From positions 806,001 to 870,000 of the forward strand of contig CAWGVO010000009.1 in NCBI GenBank assembly GCA_963826055.1: DNA of 64,000 nt, in the 5' to 3' direction. A program made the position numbers and the translations under genes. A model generated the notes under the pieces. That model worked only from the letters and a program-made list of their open reading frames with translations. It did no database searches and was not told the origin of the DNA. Position 1 is the first letter of the stretch, and every line of letters starts with the position of its first letter. The stretch comes from JBBDMC01 sp963826055 (GTDB lineage Bacteria > Pseudomonadota > Alphaproteobacteria > Rhizobiales > Kaistiaceae). Below are positions 27,787 through 36,749 of this stretch, one piece after another.

Positions 27787-28449
27787 ATGGCACTTCGCAT
27801 CGGCGATACAGCCCCCGACTTCGAGGCCGACACGACCGACGGCCGCATCCGCTTCCATGATTGGCTTGGCAATTCCTGGGGCGTGCTGTTCTCGCACCCG
27901 AAGGACTTCACGCCGGTCTGCACGACCGAGTTGGGCGCCGTCGCCCGGCTTAAGCCCGAGTTCGACAAGCGCGGCGTCAAGGTGATCGGCCTCAGCGTCG
28001 ACCCGGTCGACCGCCACGCGAGCTGGGCGAAGGACATCGAGGAGACGCAAGGGACAGCGCCGAATTTCCCGATCATCGGCGACACCGATCTGGCTGTGTC
28101 CAAGCTCTATGACCTGCTGCCGGCAGCCGCCGGCGACAGCGCGGAGGGTCGCACCCCCGCCGACAACCAGACCGTCCGCCACGTCTTCATCATCGGCCCG
28201 GACAAGAAGGTGAAACTGTTCATTGCCTACCCGATGACGACCGGCCGCAACTTCGACGAGATCCTGCGCGTCATCGACTCGCTTCAGCTCACCGCCAAGC
28301 ATCGCGTGTCGACGCCGGCGGACTGGAAGAACGGCGATGACATCATCATCGGCGGCGCCATATCGGACGAGGAAGCCAAGAAGATCTGGCCGGCCGGCTG
28401 GAAGACACCGAAGCCGTACATCCGCATCGCCCCCCAGCCCCGCGCCTGA
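27787..28449 (+). CDS. 1-Cys peroxiredoxin (Prx6 type)
   Basis: A cytoplasmic thiol peroxidase of 220 residues reducing hydrogen and organic peroxides. The peroxidatic cysteine is in HPKDFTPVCTTELG (about residue 45), and the family Arg lies in the following region. The C-terminal extension (WKNGDDIIIGGAISDEEAKK) is typical of Prx6, and no resolving cysteine is visible. AAAGGAGA precedes ATG 27787. A strong terminator hairpin follows at 28489-28522. It adjoins the universal stress gene, so this is a small stress-defence group. Confidence 0.95.
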   Translation: MALRIGDTAPDFEADTTDGRIRFHDWLGNSWGVLFSHPKDFTPVCTTELGAVARLKPEFDKRGVKVIGLSVDPVDRHASWAKDIEETQGTAPNFPIIGDTDLAVSKLYDLLPAAAGDSAEGRTPADNQTVRHVFIIGPDKKVKLFIAYPMTTGRNFDEILRVIDSLQLTAKHRVSTPADWKNGDDIIIGGAISDEEAKKIWPAGWKTPKPYIRIAPQPRA

Positions 28450-28455
28450 GCGGCA

Positions 28456-28483
28456 AGCGGACAGGCATAAGCGGACAGGCATA
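28456..28483 (+). repeat. Perfect 14-bp tandem repeat, two copies
   Basis: AGCGGACAGGCATA occurs twice without a gap between the peroxiredoxin stop and its terminator. It probably arose by slippage. Confidence 0.9.
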
Positions 28484-28488
28484 AAAAG

Positions 28489-28522
28489 AAAGAACGGCGC
28501 GCTTCGGTGCGCCGTTCTTTTT
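28489..28522 (+). terminator. Rho-independent terminator after the peroxiredoxin gene
   Basis: A 14-bp stem (AAAGAACGGCGC... pairing with ...GCGCCGTTCTTT) closed by a TTCG tetraloop and followed by a T run. The A run before the stem means it could also stop the convergent DUF1127 gene. Confidence 0.9.
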
Positions 28523-28537
28523 GTTGGCGACACGGCC

Positions 28538-28855
28538 TTAGCGCGGAGACGGGAGGCGGCCCCGCTCGGCCGCCATCTGGCAGGCCGCCGCATGGCGCTC
28601 CCGCGCCAGCGCCGCGAGCCGGCGTGAAGGGTCGAGTGAAAGGGGGACCGCCAGCGCCGCGCGGACGTCGGCAGCGGTCACCCCGACGTCGCACAAGGCG
28701 TGATTGTGCTTGTCGAGCAAGCGGGCCACCTCACGGCGGTTGCGCACAGCCCGCCAGCGCGCACCCGCGTTGGCGATCCAGCGCTCGGCAAACCGCAGAA
28801 GGCGTCCGCCGGGCGACAGCTGCGCGGCGGCCAGGGGACTGTTGATCGTGGTCAT
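28538..28855 (-). CDS. DUF1127 (YjiS-like) domain protein, long form
   Basis: A 105-residue basic protein. The middle segment RREVARLLDKHNHALCDVGV is the short DUF1127 helix pair, here with extra residues on both sides. ATG 28855 is chosen because AGGAAG lies seven bases upstream. DUF1127 proteins are small, often stress- or phosphate-linked, and some bind RNA. The gene diverges from a LysR regulator, and the shared intergenic region holds LysR-like half-sites, so that regulator probably controls it. A second, 53-residue DUF1127 gene lies at 50973. Confidence 0.8.
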   Translation of the reverse strand: MTTINSPLAAAQLSPGGRLLRFAERWIANAGARWRAVRNRREVARLLDKHNHALCDVGVTAADVRAALAVPLSLDPSRRLAALARERHAAACQMAAERGRLPSPR

Positions 28856-28974
28856 TTCCGTGCTTCCTAGGGCTGGGCGACGCACCGCGATGCGTGGGCT
28901 CACGCCCGCAATCGTCACGGCATGTCGTCTGGGACGGCCGCAAATTGCACAAGGCTTATTGATCATTCCAACGA

Positions 28975-29010
28975 ATGTTTCTAATATCGAACATCACTTT
29001 CGTTGATGTT
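28975..29010. promoter_or_regulatory. Overlapping inverted repeats, probable LysR binding region
   Basis: ATGTT-N10-AACAT (28975-28994) overlaps AACATC-N9-GATGTT (28990-29010), giving three spaced half-sites in the AT-rich gap between the divergent DUF1127 and LysR genes. LysR regulators commonly bind such T-N11-A-like dyads and their own promoters. Confidence 0.5.
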
Positions 29011-29028
29011 TCCCGGACGGACCGAAAA

Positions 29029-29907
29029 ATGACCGCCATCCTCGATATCGATCAGCTGCGGACGTTCGTCGCCATCGCAGATACGGGCAATTTCACCCGC
29101 GCCGCCGGCATGGTCAGCAAGACCCAGTCCGCCGTATCGATGCAGATGCGTCGTCTCGAGGATCGGATCGGCAAGCCGATCTTCGAGCGTGATGGCCGCG
29201 GCTCGCGGCTGACCGAGGAGGGCGAGCGCTTGCTCGGCTACGCGCGGCGCATGATCCAGTTGAACGACGAGACGGTTGCCGCGTTCGACGATGCCGAACT
29301 GACCGGAGCGGTCCGGCTGGGCCTGCCCGACGACTATGCCGACCGGTTTCTGCCGGAGATCCTCGGGCGATTCGCGCGTTCCAATCCGCGCGTCGAGGTG
29401 TCGGTTGTCTGCGAGCAGTCGACGAGACTGTTCGAGATGATCCGCGCCGGCGAGGTCGACCTCGCCATCGTCACCAACTGCGGCGAGGGGCCGGTGGAGG
29501 TGATCCGTCGCGAGCCTCTGTTCTGGGTGACCTCCGCCCAGCACGCGGTCGCACAGGAGGAGGTTCTGCCGCTTGCCTTCTTCCGGCCGCCCTGCGTTTG
29601 GCGCGGCGTCGCAATCGAATCGCTGGCGGCCGCCGGCCGCAAGTTCCGGGTGCTGTATCAGAGCGGCAACGCGACCGGCTTGTCGGCGGCGGTGGTGGCC
29701 GGACTCGCCGTCACCGTGCTGCCCGAGTTGGCACTGAGGCCGGGAATGCGCGTCGTCGGTGAAGGGGAGGGCTTTCCGCGTCTGCCGATGTGTGAAATCG
29801 GCCTCGTCCGCCCCCAGCACGCCCGGGATTCCGCTGTCGTCGGCGCGCTCGCCGGCCACATCGTCTCGTCGCTCGACAACATCTCGATCCCGACCGTCGC
29901 CGCCTAG
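29029..29907 (+). CDS. LysR-family transcriptional regulator
   Basis: A 292-residue LysR-type protein. The winged helix-turn-helix is at residues 6-65 (LRTFVAIADTGNFTRAAGMV, SKTQSAVSMQMRRLED), and the effector-binding domain follows (GAVRLGLPDDYADRFLPEIL). ATG 29029 is used rather than the upstream in-frame start because it begins just before the canonical helix. It is divergently arranged with a DUF1127 gene, a pairing seen in other Alphaproteobacteria. It probably regulates that gene and itself through the repeats at 28975-29010. The effector is unknown. Confidence 0.92.
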   Translation: MTAILDIDQLRTFVAIADTGNFTRAAGMVSKTQSAVSMQMRRLEDRIGKPIFERDGRGSRLTEEGERLLGYARRMIQLNDETVAAFDDAELTGAVRLGLPDDYADRFLPEILGRFARSNPRVEVSVVCEQSTRLFEMIRAGEVDLAIVTNCGEGPVEVIRREPLFWVTSAQHAVAQEEVLPLAFFRPPCVWRGVAIESLAAAGRKFRVLYQSGNATGLSAAVVAGLAVTVLPELALRPGMRVVGEGEGFPRLPMCEIGLVRPQHARDSAVVGALAGHIVSSLDNISIPTVAA

Positions 29908-29920
29908 GGGGCGCAACCGT

Positions 29921-30640
29921 TCAGATGAACCGGTAGTCGGCCCCTTCCAGCACCAGGCACGTGAGCATGCCGCCGTAGACGAGGCCCGTGTCGATGTCGA
30001 TGCGGTTCGCGCGGACCTCTGGAGAACTGACAGGCGTGTGGCCGTGCACGACGACCACGCCGTTGTCTCGATCGTCAGCGAGGAAGACGTCACGGATCCA
30101 GATGAGATCTTCCGGATCCTGCCGGTCGAGCGGCACTCCCGGCCGGATGCCGGCGTGGCAGAAGAAATAGTCGCCGAAGCGGACGGAGAGGGGCAGACTT
30201 TCGATGAAGGACCGGTGCGCCTTCGGCATCCGATCAACGAACGCATTCCTCAGCGCCGCGGGGCTCTTGCGGAAAGGGAAACGGCCCGGCACGACGCCGT
30301 ATGAGGCAAGCGTCTCGCCACCGCCGTTGGCGAGGAAGACGTCCCCGGCGGACGCGTCGGCAAGGAAATCCGCCAGCATCTGGTCGTGATTGCCCCTGAG
30401 GCAGACGACCCGTGGGTCAGCGGCGGTCATGCTGGCCAGTCGTTCGATCACGGCCGCCGAATCGGGCCCGCGATCGACGTAGTCGCCGACATGGATGATG
30501 CGATAGTCGGCCGCCGGGCTGGCGGCGAGGTCGGCGGCAATCTTCGCGTGCGCCTCGCCGAGTTCCCGGTAGCAGCCGTGGACGTCGCCGATGGCGTAGA
30601 GCCGCATGCCCTCCGGCGTGCGCGCTTCACCCAGCCGCAT
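29921..30640 (-). CDS. Metallophosphoesterase, serine/threonine phosphatase (PrpA/PphA-like)
   Basis: A 239-residue calcineurin-like phosphatase. The dimetal motifs are in order: YAIGDVHGCY, VGDYVDRGPDS, LRGNHDQM and VVHGHTPV, with FCHAGIRPG between. These are the bacterial protein-phosphatase/ApaH-like signatures. ATG 30640 is chosen; an internal Met just before YAIGD is an alternative. It is convergent with the LysR gene. Substrate may be phosphoproteins or dinucleotides. Confidence 0.92.
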   Translation of the reverse strand: MRLGEARTPEGMRLYAIGDVHGCYRELGEAHAKIAADLAASPAADYRIIHVGDYVDRGPDSAAVIERLASMTAADPRVVCLRGNHDQMLADFLADASAGDVFLANGGGETLASYGVVPGRFPFRKSPAALRNAFVDRMPKAHRSFIESLPLSVRFGDYFFCHAGIRPGVPLDRQDPEDLIWIRDVFLADDRDNGVVVVHGHTPVSSPEVRANRIDIDTGLVYGGMLTCLVLEGADYRFI

Positions 30641-30719
30641 GGCGCCCCTCGTTTGGCTGTCGCCGGCGTGCTACCAGTCCGCCGCCGGGCCCCTCCGGCG
30701 TCTCGCCGGTAGCCCAGCG

Positions 30720-31421
30720 ATGCGCGTGCTCGTGGTCGAAAACTACGTGGGAACGCCCCTCGGCCTCATCGGTCGGGCACTCGCCGAGGCTGGCGCCGAG
30801 GTCGACCTGCGCCCCATGTGGGAGGGGGCAACGCTGCCTTCCGGCGACGCCGGCTATGACGGCCTCGTCGTCCTCGGCGGCGAGCAGAGCGCCGTCGATG
30901 ACGACGACCACCCGTATCTCCCCCACCTTGCCGCGCTGGCGCGCACGTTCGGCGACGCGGACAAGGCCGTGCTCGGCGTCTGCCTCGGCGCGCAGGTCGT
31001 CGCCCGCGGCTACGGCGCCCGCAACATCCTCGGCCGGCCGGTGGAGTTCGGCTGGCACGAAGTGCGACCGACGGCGGCGGGCCGGCACGATCCGCTCATC
31101 GCTGCGATCGGGGAGGGGAGCCCGGTGTTCCATTGGCACCTCGACACCTTCACCTTGCCGCCCGGCGCGACCCGCCTCGCGGAAAGTGCCCGTACCGAGC
31201 AGCAGGCTTTCCGCATCGGCCGCGCGGTCTACGGCATCCAGTTTCATTTCGAGGCCGACCGCGCCCTGGTCGAGCGCTGGAGCCGCGACTTCGCCGCCGT
31301 CATCGCCCGCTACGCACCCGATTGGCAACGTCACCTGCCGACGGAGGCGGACCGCAATGCCCCCGCCGCCGACCGCGCCGGCCTTGCCCTCGCCCGCGCC
31401 TGGGTGGGCCTCGTCGGCTGA
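30720..31421 (+). CDS. Class I glutamine amidotransferase-like protein
   Basis: A 233-residue free-standing GATase1 domain. The nucleophile is the Cys of GVCLGAQVVARGYGA, and the His-Glu pair is in GIQFHFEADRALVERW. It resembles stand-alone GMP-synthase-like amidotransferases, some of which act as gamma-glutamyl hydrolases. ATG 30720 is 79 bp from the divergent phosphatase start. No synthase partner is adjacent, so its acceptor is unknown. Confidence 0.88.
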   Translation: MRVLVVENYVGTPLGLIGRALAEAGAEVDLRPMWEGATLPSGDAGYDGLVVLGGEQSAVDDDDHPYLPHLAALARTFGDADKAVLGVCLGAQVVARGYGARNILGRPVEFGWHEVRPTAAGRHDPLIAAIGEGSPVFHWHLDTFTLPPGATRLAESARTEQQAFRIGRAVYGIQFHFEADRALVERWSRDFAAVIARYAPDWQRHLPTEADRNAPAADRAGLALARAWVGLVG

Positions 31422-31432
31422 GGCCGCAGGCC

Positions 31433-32103
31433 CTAGCCCACCACGATGATGTGCAGCCGCCGGGGCCCATGGGCGCCGAGAAGGATCGTCTGCTCGATGT
31501 CGCCGGAGCGCGACGGCCCGGTCACCATCATCACGTTGCGGGGCATCTGCCCCTTGCCGACGCGCGCGCGCAGCCGCTCCCACACCGCCTCGTAGTCGCC
31601 GACCACATCGTCGGCCTTGATCGCGACGATGTGGGTCTCGGGCAGCACGTTGAGCGTGGTGGGGTTGTCGCGGCCGGACGGGAGCACCAGCGTGCCGCTT
31701 TCGGCGACGCCGGCAAAGGCGTGGCTGAGGCCCACCGGGTCTTCGCCATCACTGGCGCCGTGCTTGACCTCGACGGCGGTGCGCTTCCACGGCAGCGCGG
31801 CGAACAGCGGGTCGTCGCCGGTCTTTACCGCGGCCGGGAGGTTGTTCTCCCGGAGATAGGCGGCGACCGCCTCCGGAATGTCATCCGCCGCGGCGACCCG
31901 CGACACCGTCGCCGAGACCTTTTCGGCCATTTTGGCGAACAGATGCGACGCGCTCCGCTGGCGGCAGTTGTCCGCGCTTGCGGGACGACGCCCTTTGGCG
32001 CCTTGCGCAGGCGGTCGTCGACGGTGGCGTTCCGCCCGACCTCGTTGCCGGTGACGCCGAGGGAGGCCCGGATCGTGGCCAGGATAGCGTCGCGCGCGGT
32101 CAT
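31433..32103 (-). CDS. lutC: Lactate utilization protein C (LUD domain), frameshifted
   Basis: The smallest subunit of the LutABC L-lactate oxidation complex. ATG 32103 gives TARDAILATIRASLGV; the frame changes near 31950, after which HLFAKMAEKVSATVSRV, ESGTLVLPSGRDNPTTLNVL and VTGPSRSGDIEQTILLGAHG continue. The last two are LUD-domain hallmarks. Its start overlaps the lutB stop (ATGA), so the three lut genes form one operon, order lutA-lutB-lutC. Length is normal once the frame is repaired. Confidence 0.88.
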
Positions 32104-33518
32104 GGCCGCCGGCCCTCGGCCCACAGCTCCTGAAAGGTCTGGCCTTCCGGCGCCGGCAGGTCGCGGTGCTTCGTCCAGCCGCCGGCGAGCGGCAGGCGAC
32201 GGAAGCGGCCGCGGCGTGCACCGAGATTGCCGAGCACGCGCATGGCGAGCCGCGTCGTCCGCTGGTAGAGCCGCGGCCGCCTGGCGAAGAACGCCCAGAA
32301 GCCGAGGCCCCACCGGTACGTCTTCGGCGACAGCCGTTGCTCGAACTCGCGCTCCCGCCAGTGCCGCATCATGCCCGGCAGCGGGATCTTCATCGGACAC
32401 ACCGACTCGCAGCGGCCGCAGAAGCTGGAAGCGTTGGGAAGGTTGCCCGCCTTGTCGACGCCGATCAGCATCGGCGTCAGCACCGCCCCCATCGGCCCGG
32501 GGTAGACCCAGCCGTAGGCATGGCCGCCGACCGCCTGGTAGACCGGGCAGTGGTTCATGCACGCCCCGCAGCGGATGCAGCGCAGGATGTCCTGGAACTC
32601 CGTCCCGATGACGCTGGAGCGGCCGTTGTCGAGGATGACGACGTGGTACTCCTGCGGCCCGTCCGGGTCGTCGGGCCGGCGCGGGCCGGTGGAGAAGGTG
32701 GTGTAGACCGACATGTCCTGACCGGTCGCCGAGCGCGCCAGCAGCCGCAGCATCTGGCTCACGTCCTCCAGCGTCGGCGTGATCTTCTCGATCGTCGCGA
32801 GCACGATGTGAACCGGCGGCAGTGTCTGGGTGAGGTCGCCGTTGCCTTCGTTGGTGACGATCACCGAGGTGCCGGTCTCCGCCACCAGGAAGTTGGCCCC
32901 GGTGATGCCGACGTCGGCGGCGAGGTAGCGCTGGCGCAGCATCGCGCGCGCCTCGGCCAGCAGCGCCGTCGGCTCACTGAGGTCGCGCTCCGGCGGCAGG
33001 GCGGAATGGGCGCGGCGGAAATCCGCCTCGATCTGGTCGCGGGTGACATGCACCGCCGGCGCCAGAATATGGCTCGGCGGCTCGTGGCGGAGCTGAACGA
33101 TGTACTCGCCGAGATCGGTCTCGATCGGCTCGATGCCGTTCGCCGAGAGATATTCGTTGAGCTCGATCTCCTCGGCGATCATCGACTTGCCTTTGGTGAC
33201 CGAGCGCGCCCCGGCCCGCCGGCAAATGGCGAGGATCGTCGCCCGCGCCTCCTCAGACGTTTCGGCGTAGTGGACCTCGCCGCCCAATTCGCGGACCTTT
33301 TCCTCGTAGGCTTCGAGGTAGAGGTCGAGGTGGGCCAGGGTGTGGTTCTTGATGTCGCGCGCGGATTCACGCAGCGCGTCGAACTCTGGCAGGTCGGCGA
33401 CGGCCTTCGCCCGCTTGTCGATGAAGCCGGCGCGGACGTGACCGAGCGCCTGTTGCAGGTGATGGTCGGCGAGCGCGCGGCGCGCGTTCTCCTTGAAGGC
33501 GGGCGAGGCGATGTCCAT
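32100..33518 (-). CDS. lutB: Lactate utilization protein B (iron-sulfur protein)
   Basis: A 472-residue subunit of LutABC, which oxidises L-lactate to pyruvate in the cytoplasm. The N-terminal LUD domain (SMIAEEIELNEYLSANGIEP, GANFLVAETGTSVIVTNEGN) is followed by two 4Fe-4S motifs, CIRCGACMNHCPVYQ and CGRCESVCPMKIP, and a C-terminal tail. ATG 33518 overlaps the lutA stop. A longer frame continues upstream through lutA but is not the gene. Confidence 0.95.
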   Translation of the reverse strand: MDIASPAFKENARRALADHHLQQALGHVRAGFIDKRAKAVADLPEFDALRESARDIKNHTLAHLDLYLEAYEEKVRELGGEVHYAETSEEARATILAICRRAGARSVTKGKSMIAEEIELNEYLSANGIEPIETDLGEYIVQLRHEPPSHILAPAVHVTRDQIEADFRRAHSALPPERDLSEPTALLAEARAMLRQRYLAADVGITGANFLVAETGTSVIVTNEGNGDLTQTLPPVHIVLATIEKITPTLEDVSQMLRLLARSATGQDMSVYTTFSTGPRRPDDPDGPQEYHVVILDNGRSSVIGTEFQDILRCIRCGACMNHCPVYQAVGGHAYGWVYPGPMGAVLTPMLIGVDKAGNLPNASSFCGRCESVCPMKIPLPGMMRHWREREFEQRLSPKTYRWGLGFWAFFARRPRLYQRTTRLAMRVLGNLGARRGRFRRLPLAGGWTKHRDLPAPEGQTFQELWAEGRRP

Positions 33519-34294
33519 CAATCTTCCTTCGCTTCGCCGATGGGCGCCGCCGCGGTCATGCCGGCAAGCACCTCCGCCACGTGCCGGCTCGCCACCGTCT
33601 GGCCCTGGCGCTTCAGCTTGCCCGCGATGTTGAGCAGGCAGCCAAGATCGCCGGCGAGCACCGTGCCGGCGCCAGAGGCGGCGATCGCCGCCGTCTTGCG
33701 CTCCACCATCTCGTTGGAGATGTCCGGGTACTTGATGCAGAACGTGCCGCCGAAGCCGCAGCAGGCGTCCGTGTCTTCCATTTCGGCGAGCGTCAGCCCG
33801 TCCACCGACTTTAACAGCCGGCGCGCCTGATCGCGCACTCCCATCTCGCGGAGGCTCGAGCAGGAGTCGTGGTAGGTGACCGTTCCCCCGAACGCCGCCT
33901 TGACCCGCGCGACGCCGCGCACGTCGACGAGGAAGCTCACGATCTCGTGGACCTTGCCCGCGAACGCGCGCGCCCGCTCGGACCACTCCGCCTCGCCGGC
34001 GAGCAGTTCGGGGTAGTGCACCTTCAGCATGCCGGCACACGACCCCGACGGCGCCACCACGTAGTCGTAGGGCTCGAACGCCGTGATCGTCTGTTTCGCC
34101 AGCGCAATGGCGTCGCGGCGATCGCCGGAGTTGTACGCCGGCTGGCCGCAGCAGGTCTGCGCCGTCGGCACCTCGACCCGGCAGCCGGCGTCCTGCAGGA
34201 GCTTCACCGCCGCGAAACCGACGCTCGGACGGAACAGGTCGACCAGGCAAGTGACGAACAGGCCGACGTGCGGGCCGCTTTGATCTTGCGCCAT
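33518..34294 (-). CDS. lutA: Lactate utilization protein A (CCG-domain iron-sulfur protein)
   Basis: A 258-residue protein with two cysteine-rich CCG domains, seen as PTAQTCCGQPAYNSGDRRDA, HDSCSSLREMG and DACCGFGGTFCIKYPD. These bind an iron-sulfur cluster and resemble GlcF and heterodisulfide reductase subunits. ATG 34294 (AQDQSGPHVGLFVTC) is preferred over the upstream in-frame start because the canonical LutA begins here. First gene of lutABC, divergent from glcD with a 116-bp gap, so the two lactate/glycolate systems may share control. Confidence 0.95.
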   Translation of the reverse strand: MAQDQSGPHVGLFVTCLVDLFRPSVGFAAVKLLQDAGCRVEVPTAQTCCGQPAYNSGDRRDAIALAKQTITAFEPYDYVVAPSGSCAGMLKVHYPELLAGEAEWSERARAFAGKVHEIVSFLVDVRGVARVKAAFGGTVTYHDSCSSLREMGVRDQARRLLKSVDGLTLAEMEDTDACCGFGGTFCIKYPDISNEMVERKTAAIAASGAGTVLAGDLGCLLNIAGKLKRQGQTVASRHVAEVLAGMTAAAPIGEAKED

Positions 34295-34410
34295 GAACTC
34301 TTTCTTTGGCGCCACCGTCGCGCCGCGCCGGATCGATAGCAGGCCCGACCGCGTCATATCAACAAGGGTGCCGCCTGACCCGGGGTTTTGGCAGGGGAGG
34401 GGTTTGCGCT

Positions 34411-35895
34411 ATGATGGCGGCCAGAAACGCTTGCCAGCCAAGGACTTCGCCAGAGGCTTCATCCGTGTCGCTCGCCTTTCCCGCTCCGGATGCCGCGGTG
34501 ATCGCCCGCGCCGACGAGATCGTCGCAGGGCTGGTGAAGATTCTGGGTGCCGGCGGGGTCATTTCGGCGGCCGAGGCGCGCCGCGCCTACGAGACCGACG
34601 CGCTCACCGCCTACCGTGCCGCCCCGCTCGCCGTCGTGCTGCCGGCCTCGACCCAGGAGGTGGCCGCGGTCCTCGCCTTCCTCGGCGAGAACCACGTCAA
34701 GGTAGTCGCCCGAGGCGCCGGTACCTCGCTGTCGGGCGGCGCCCTGCCGTCGGCCGATTGCGTCGTCGTCGGCCTTGCCCGCCTCAACCGCGTCCTCGCC
34801 ATCGACTACGAGGACCGCATCGCCACCGTCCAGGCCGGCGTAACCAACATCAACATCACCAACGCCGTCTCCGGCCGCGGCTTCTTCTACGCCCCCGACC
34901 CGTCGAGCCAGCTCGCCTGCACCATCGCCGGCAACATCGCCATGAACTCCGGCGGTGCTCACTGCCTCAAGTACGGTGTCACCACCAACAATCTGCTCGG
35001 CGTGACGATGGTGCTGATCGACGGCACCGTGGTGACCCTCGGTGGCGCCCACCTGGATGCCGATGGCTATGACCTCCTCGGCCTCATCACCGGCTCGGAG
35101 GGACAGCTCGGCATCGTCACCGAGGCGACGGTCAGGATCCTGCGCGCCGCGGAAGGCGCCCGCCCGATGCTGATGGGATTCGCTTCGGCGGAAGCCGCCG
35201 GCGGCTGCGTCGCCGCCATCATCGGTTCCGGCATCGTGCCGGTCGCCATCGAGTACATGGACCGGCCGGCGATCAAGGTGTGCGAGGCGTTCGCCCACGC
35301 CGGCTACCCGCTTGACGTCGATGCGCTGCTGATCGTCGAGGTGGAGGGGTCCGAGGCCGAGACTGCGAGCCTCATCGTGCGCATCACCGACATCGCCAAC
35401 CGCTTCGATCCGCTGACCTTCCGCGTGTCGACGTCGGAAGCGGAAAGCGCCGCAATCTGGCGCGGGCGCAAGGCCGCCTTCGGCGCCATGGGCCGCATCT
35501 CCGATTACCTGTGCATGGACGGTGTCATCCCCACCGGCAAGCTGCCAGAGGCGCTGGTGCGCGTCGGCGAAATCTGCGCCGGCCACGGCCTGTCGGTCGC
35601 CAACATCTTCCACGCCGGCGACGGCAACCTTCACCCGCTGATCCTTTACAACATGAACGACCCGGACGAGCTGGCGCGGGCGGAAGCGGCCGGCGCCGAC
35701 ATCCTCAGGCTCTGCGTCGCCCTCGGCGGCTGCCTCACCGGCGAGCACGGCGTCGGCGTCGAGAAGCGCGAGCTGATGCCGGTCCAGTTCTCGCGCGAGG
35801 ACCTCGACCAGCAGATGCGGGTGAAGACCGCCTTCGACCCCGAATGGCTGATGAACCCTGCGAAGGTGTTCCCCCTGGAAGGGCGTCCCACCTAG
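34411..35895 (+). CDS. glcD: Glycolate oxidase FAD-linked subunit (D-lactate/glycolate dehydrogenase)
   Basis: The FAD-binding catalytic subunit of GlcDEF, about 494 residues. FAD-binding type-4 motifs are GAGTSLSGGALP, QAGVTNINI, PDPSSQLACTIAGNIAMNSG and GSEGQLGIVTE. The C-terminal family marks are FHAGDGNLHPLIL and GCLTGEHGVGVEKRELM. ATG 34411 has GGGGAGGGG; GTG 34465 with AGAGG is a serious alternative start. It oxidises glycolate to glyoxylate or D-lactate to pyruvate. Unusually, glcE and glcF are not adjacent but 4.2 kb downstream. Confidence 0.95.
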   Translation: MMAARNACQPRTSPEASSVSLAFPAPDAAVIARADEIVAGLVKILGAGGVISAAEARRAYETDALTAYRAAPLAVVLPASTQEVAAVLAFLGENHVKVVARGAGTSLSGGALPSADCVVVGLARLNRVLAIDYEDRIATVQAGVTNINITNAVSGRGFFYAPDPSSQLACTIAGNIAMNSGGAHCLKYGVTTNNLLGVTMVLIDGTVVTLGGAHLDADGYDLLGLITGSEGQLGIVTEATVRILRAAEGARPMLMGFASAEAAGGCVAAIIGSGIVPVAIEYMDRPAIKVCEAFAHAGYPLDVDALLIVEVEGSEAETASLIVRITDIANRFDPLTFRVSTSEAESAAIWRGRKAAFGAMGRISDYLCMDGVIPTGKLPEALVRVGEICAGHGLSVANIFHAGDGNLHPLILYNMNDPDELARAEAAGADILRLCVALGGCLTGEHGVGVEKRELMPVQFSREDLDQQMRVKTAFDPEWLMNPAKVFPLEGRPT

Positions 35896-36611
35896 CCGAG
35901 GTGCTCGGCGAAGAACGCCGCGATGCGGCGCCGAGCGTCCGCCGCTGCCGGTGCGTTGTGCGCCGCCCCGCCCACCAGCCGGCTCATGATCCTGACCACC
36001 GTCGGAATCTCCGATGGATCGTGCTTGTTGATGAATGCATGGTCGACGCCGGGGTATTCCTTGACGTCGTGCGGTACGCCGTTGGCGTTGAGCGCCGCAT
36101 CCAGTCGTGCCGCCGCACCCCGGAGGCTGCGGTCGGTGCCGCCGAAGCTTCCGACGATCGGGCAGGCGGTGGCAAGCAGCGACGCCGCGTCGCGCGGCAC
36201 CTGGCCGTAGTTGACGCTCGACGCCGAGAACCCGTAGCGCCCCGGCGCCATCAGCACCGCGAAGCCGCCGCCGAGGCAGAACCCGATCAGCCCGACCTTT
36301 CCGGTGCAGTCGGCGTGCGCCGTGAGGCAGGCGCGCGCCGCCTCGATGTCGTCAAAGGCCGGCCCGCGCCGGCGGAGCGCGTCGCGCACCACCGTCATGA
36401 GGCAGCGGAAGCGCCCGCCGCGCGAATAGAGGTCGGGGGCCAGCGCGAGGTAGCCCTCCCCGGCGAGCCAGTTCGCCTGGTTGCGCACGTCCTGGGTCAT
36501 GCCGAGCGCGTCGTGGATCACCACGACGCCCGGCCACGGGCCGGCGCCAGGAGGCCTGGCGAGCCAGCCGGGGATGGTGCCGCCGGCGATCGGAATGTTT
36601 ATGTCGGCCAT
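35892..36611 (-). CDS. Dienelactone hydrolase family protein
   Basis: A 239-residue alpha/beta hydrolase. The nucleophile is Cys in IGFCLGGGFAVLM, and the acid and base are in the C-terminal part (GGTDRSLRG, PGVDHAFINKHD). ATG 36611 (ADINIPIAGGTIPGWLARP) is preferred over an upstream in-frame start. It overlaps the glcD stop by 4 bp on the opposite strand. Family members open dienelactones or hydrolyse other esters; no aromatic pathway genes are nearby, so its substrate is unclear. Confidence 0.92.
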   Translation of the reverse strand: MADINIPIAGGTIPGWLARPPGAGPWPGVVVIHDALGMTQDVRNQANWLAGEGYLALAPDLYSRGGRFRCLMTVVRDALRRRGPAFDDIEAARACLTAHADCTGKVGLIGFCLGGGFAVLMAPGRYGFSASSVNYGQVPRDAASLLATACPIVGSFGGTDRSLRGAAARLDAALNANGVPHDVKEYPGVDHAFINKHDPSEIPTVVRIMSRLVGGAAHNAPAAADARRRIAAFFAEHLG

Positions 36612-36749
36612 CGTGCAGTCGTTCTCCCCGCACGGGTGGACCACTTCGCTCAACGCCTTGCAAGGCGCGGGGTCCGGCGTTGTCAGCAATTTGACAGGTA
36701 GCGTGATCCATCGTCCGCGGCTTCGGCGCTACGTCGAGGGGAAACGCAA

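Noticed and set aside
32166..33830. A 554-residue plus-strand frame opposite lutB
   Set aside because: It is the antisense shadow of a GC-rich gene: Arg/His/Asp-rich, with no motif, while the opposite strand carries clear LutB motifs.
32100..34250. A 716-residue frame extending lutB upstream through lutA
   Set aside because: The upstream part is an overlapping frame of lutA with no LutB-like sequence; the canonical LutB start is at 33518.
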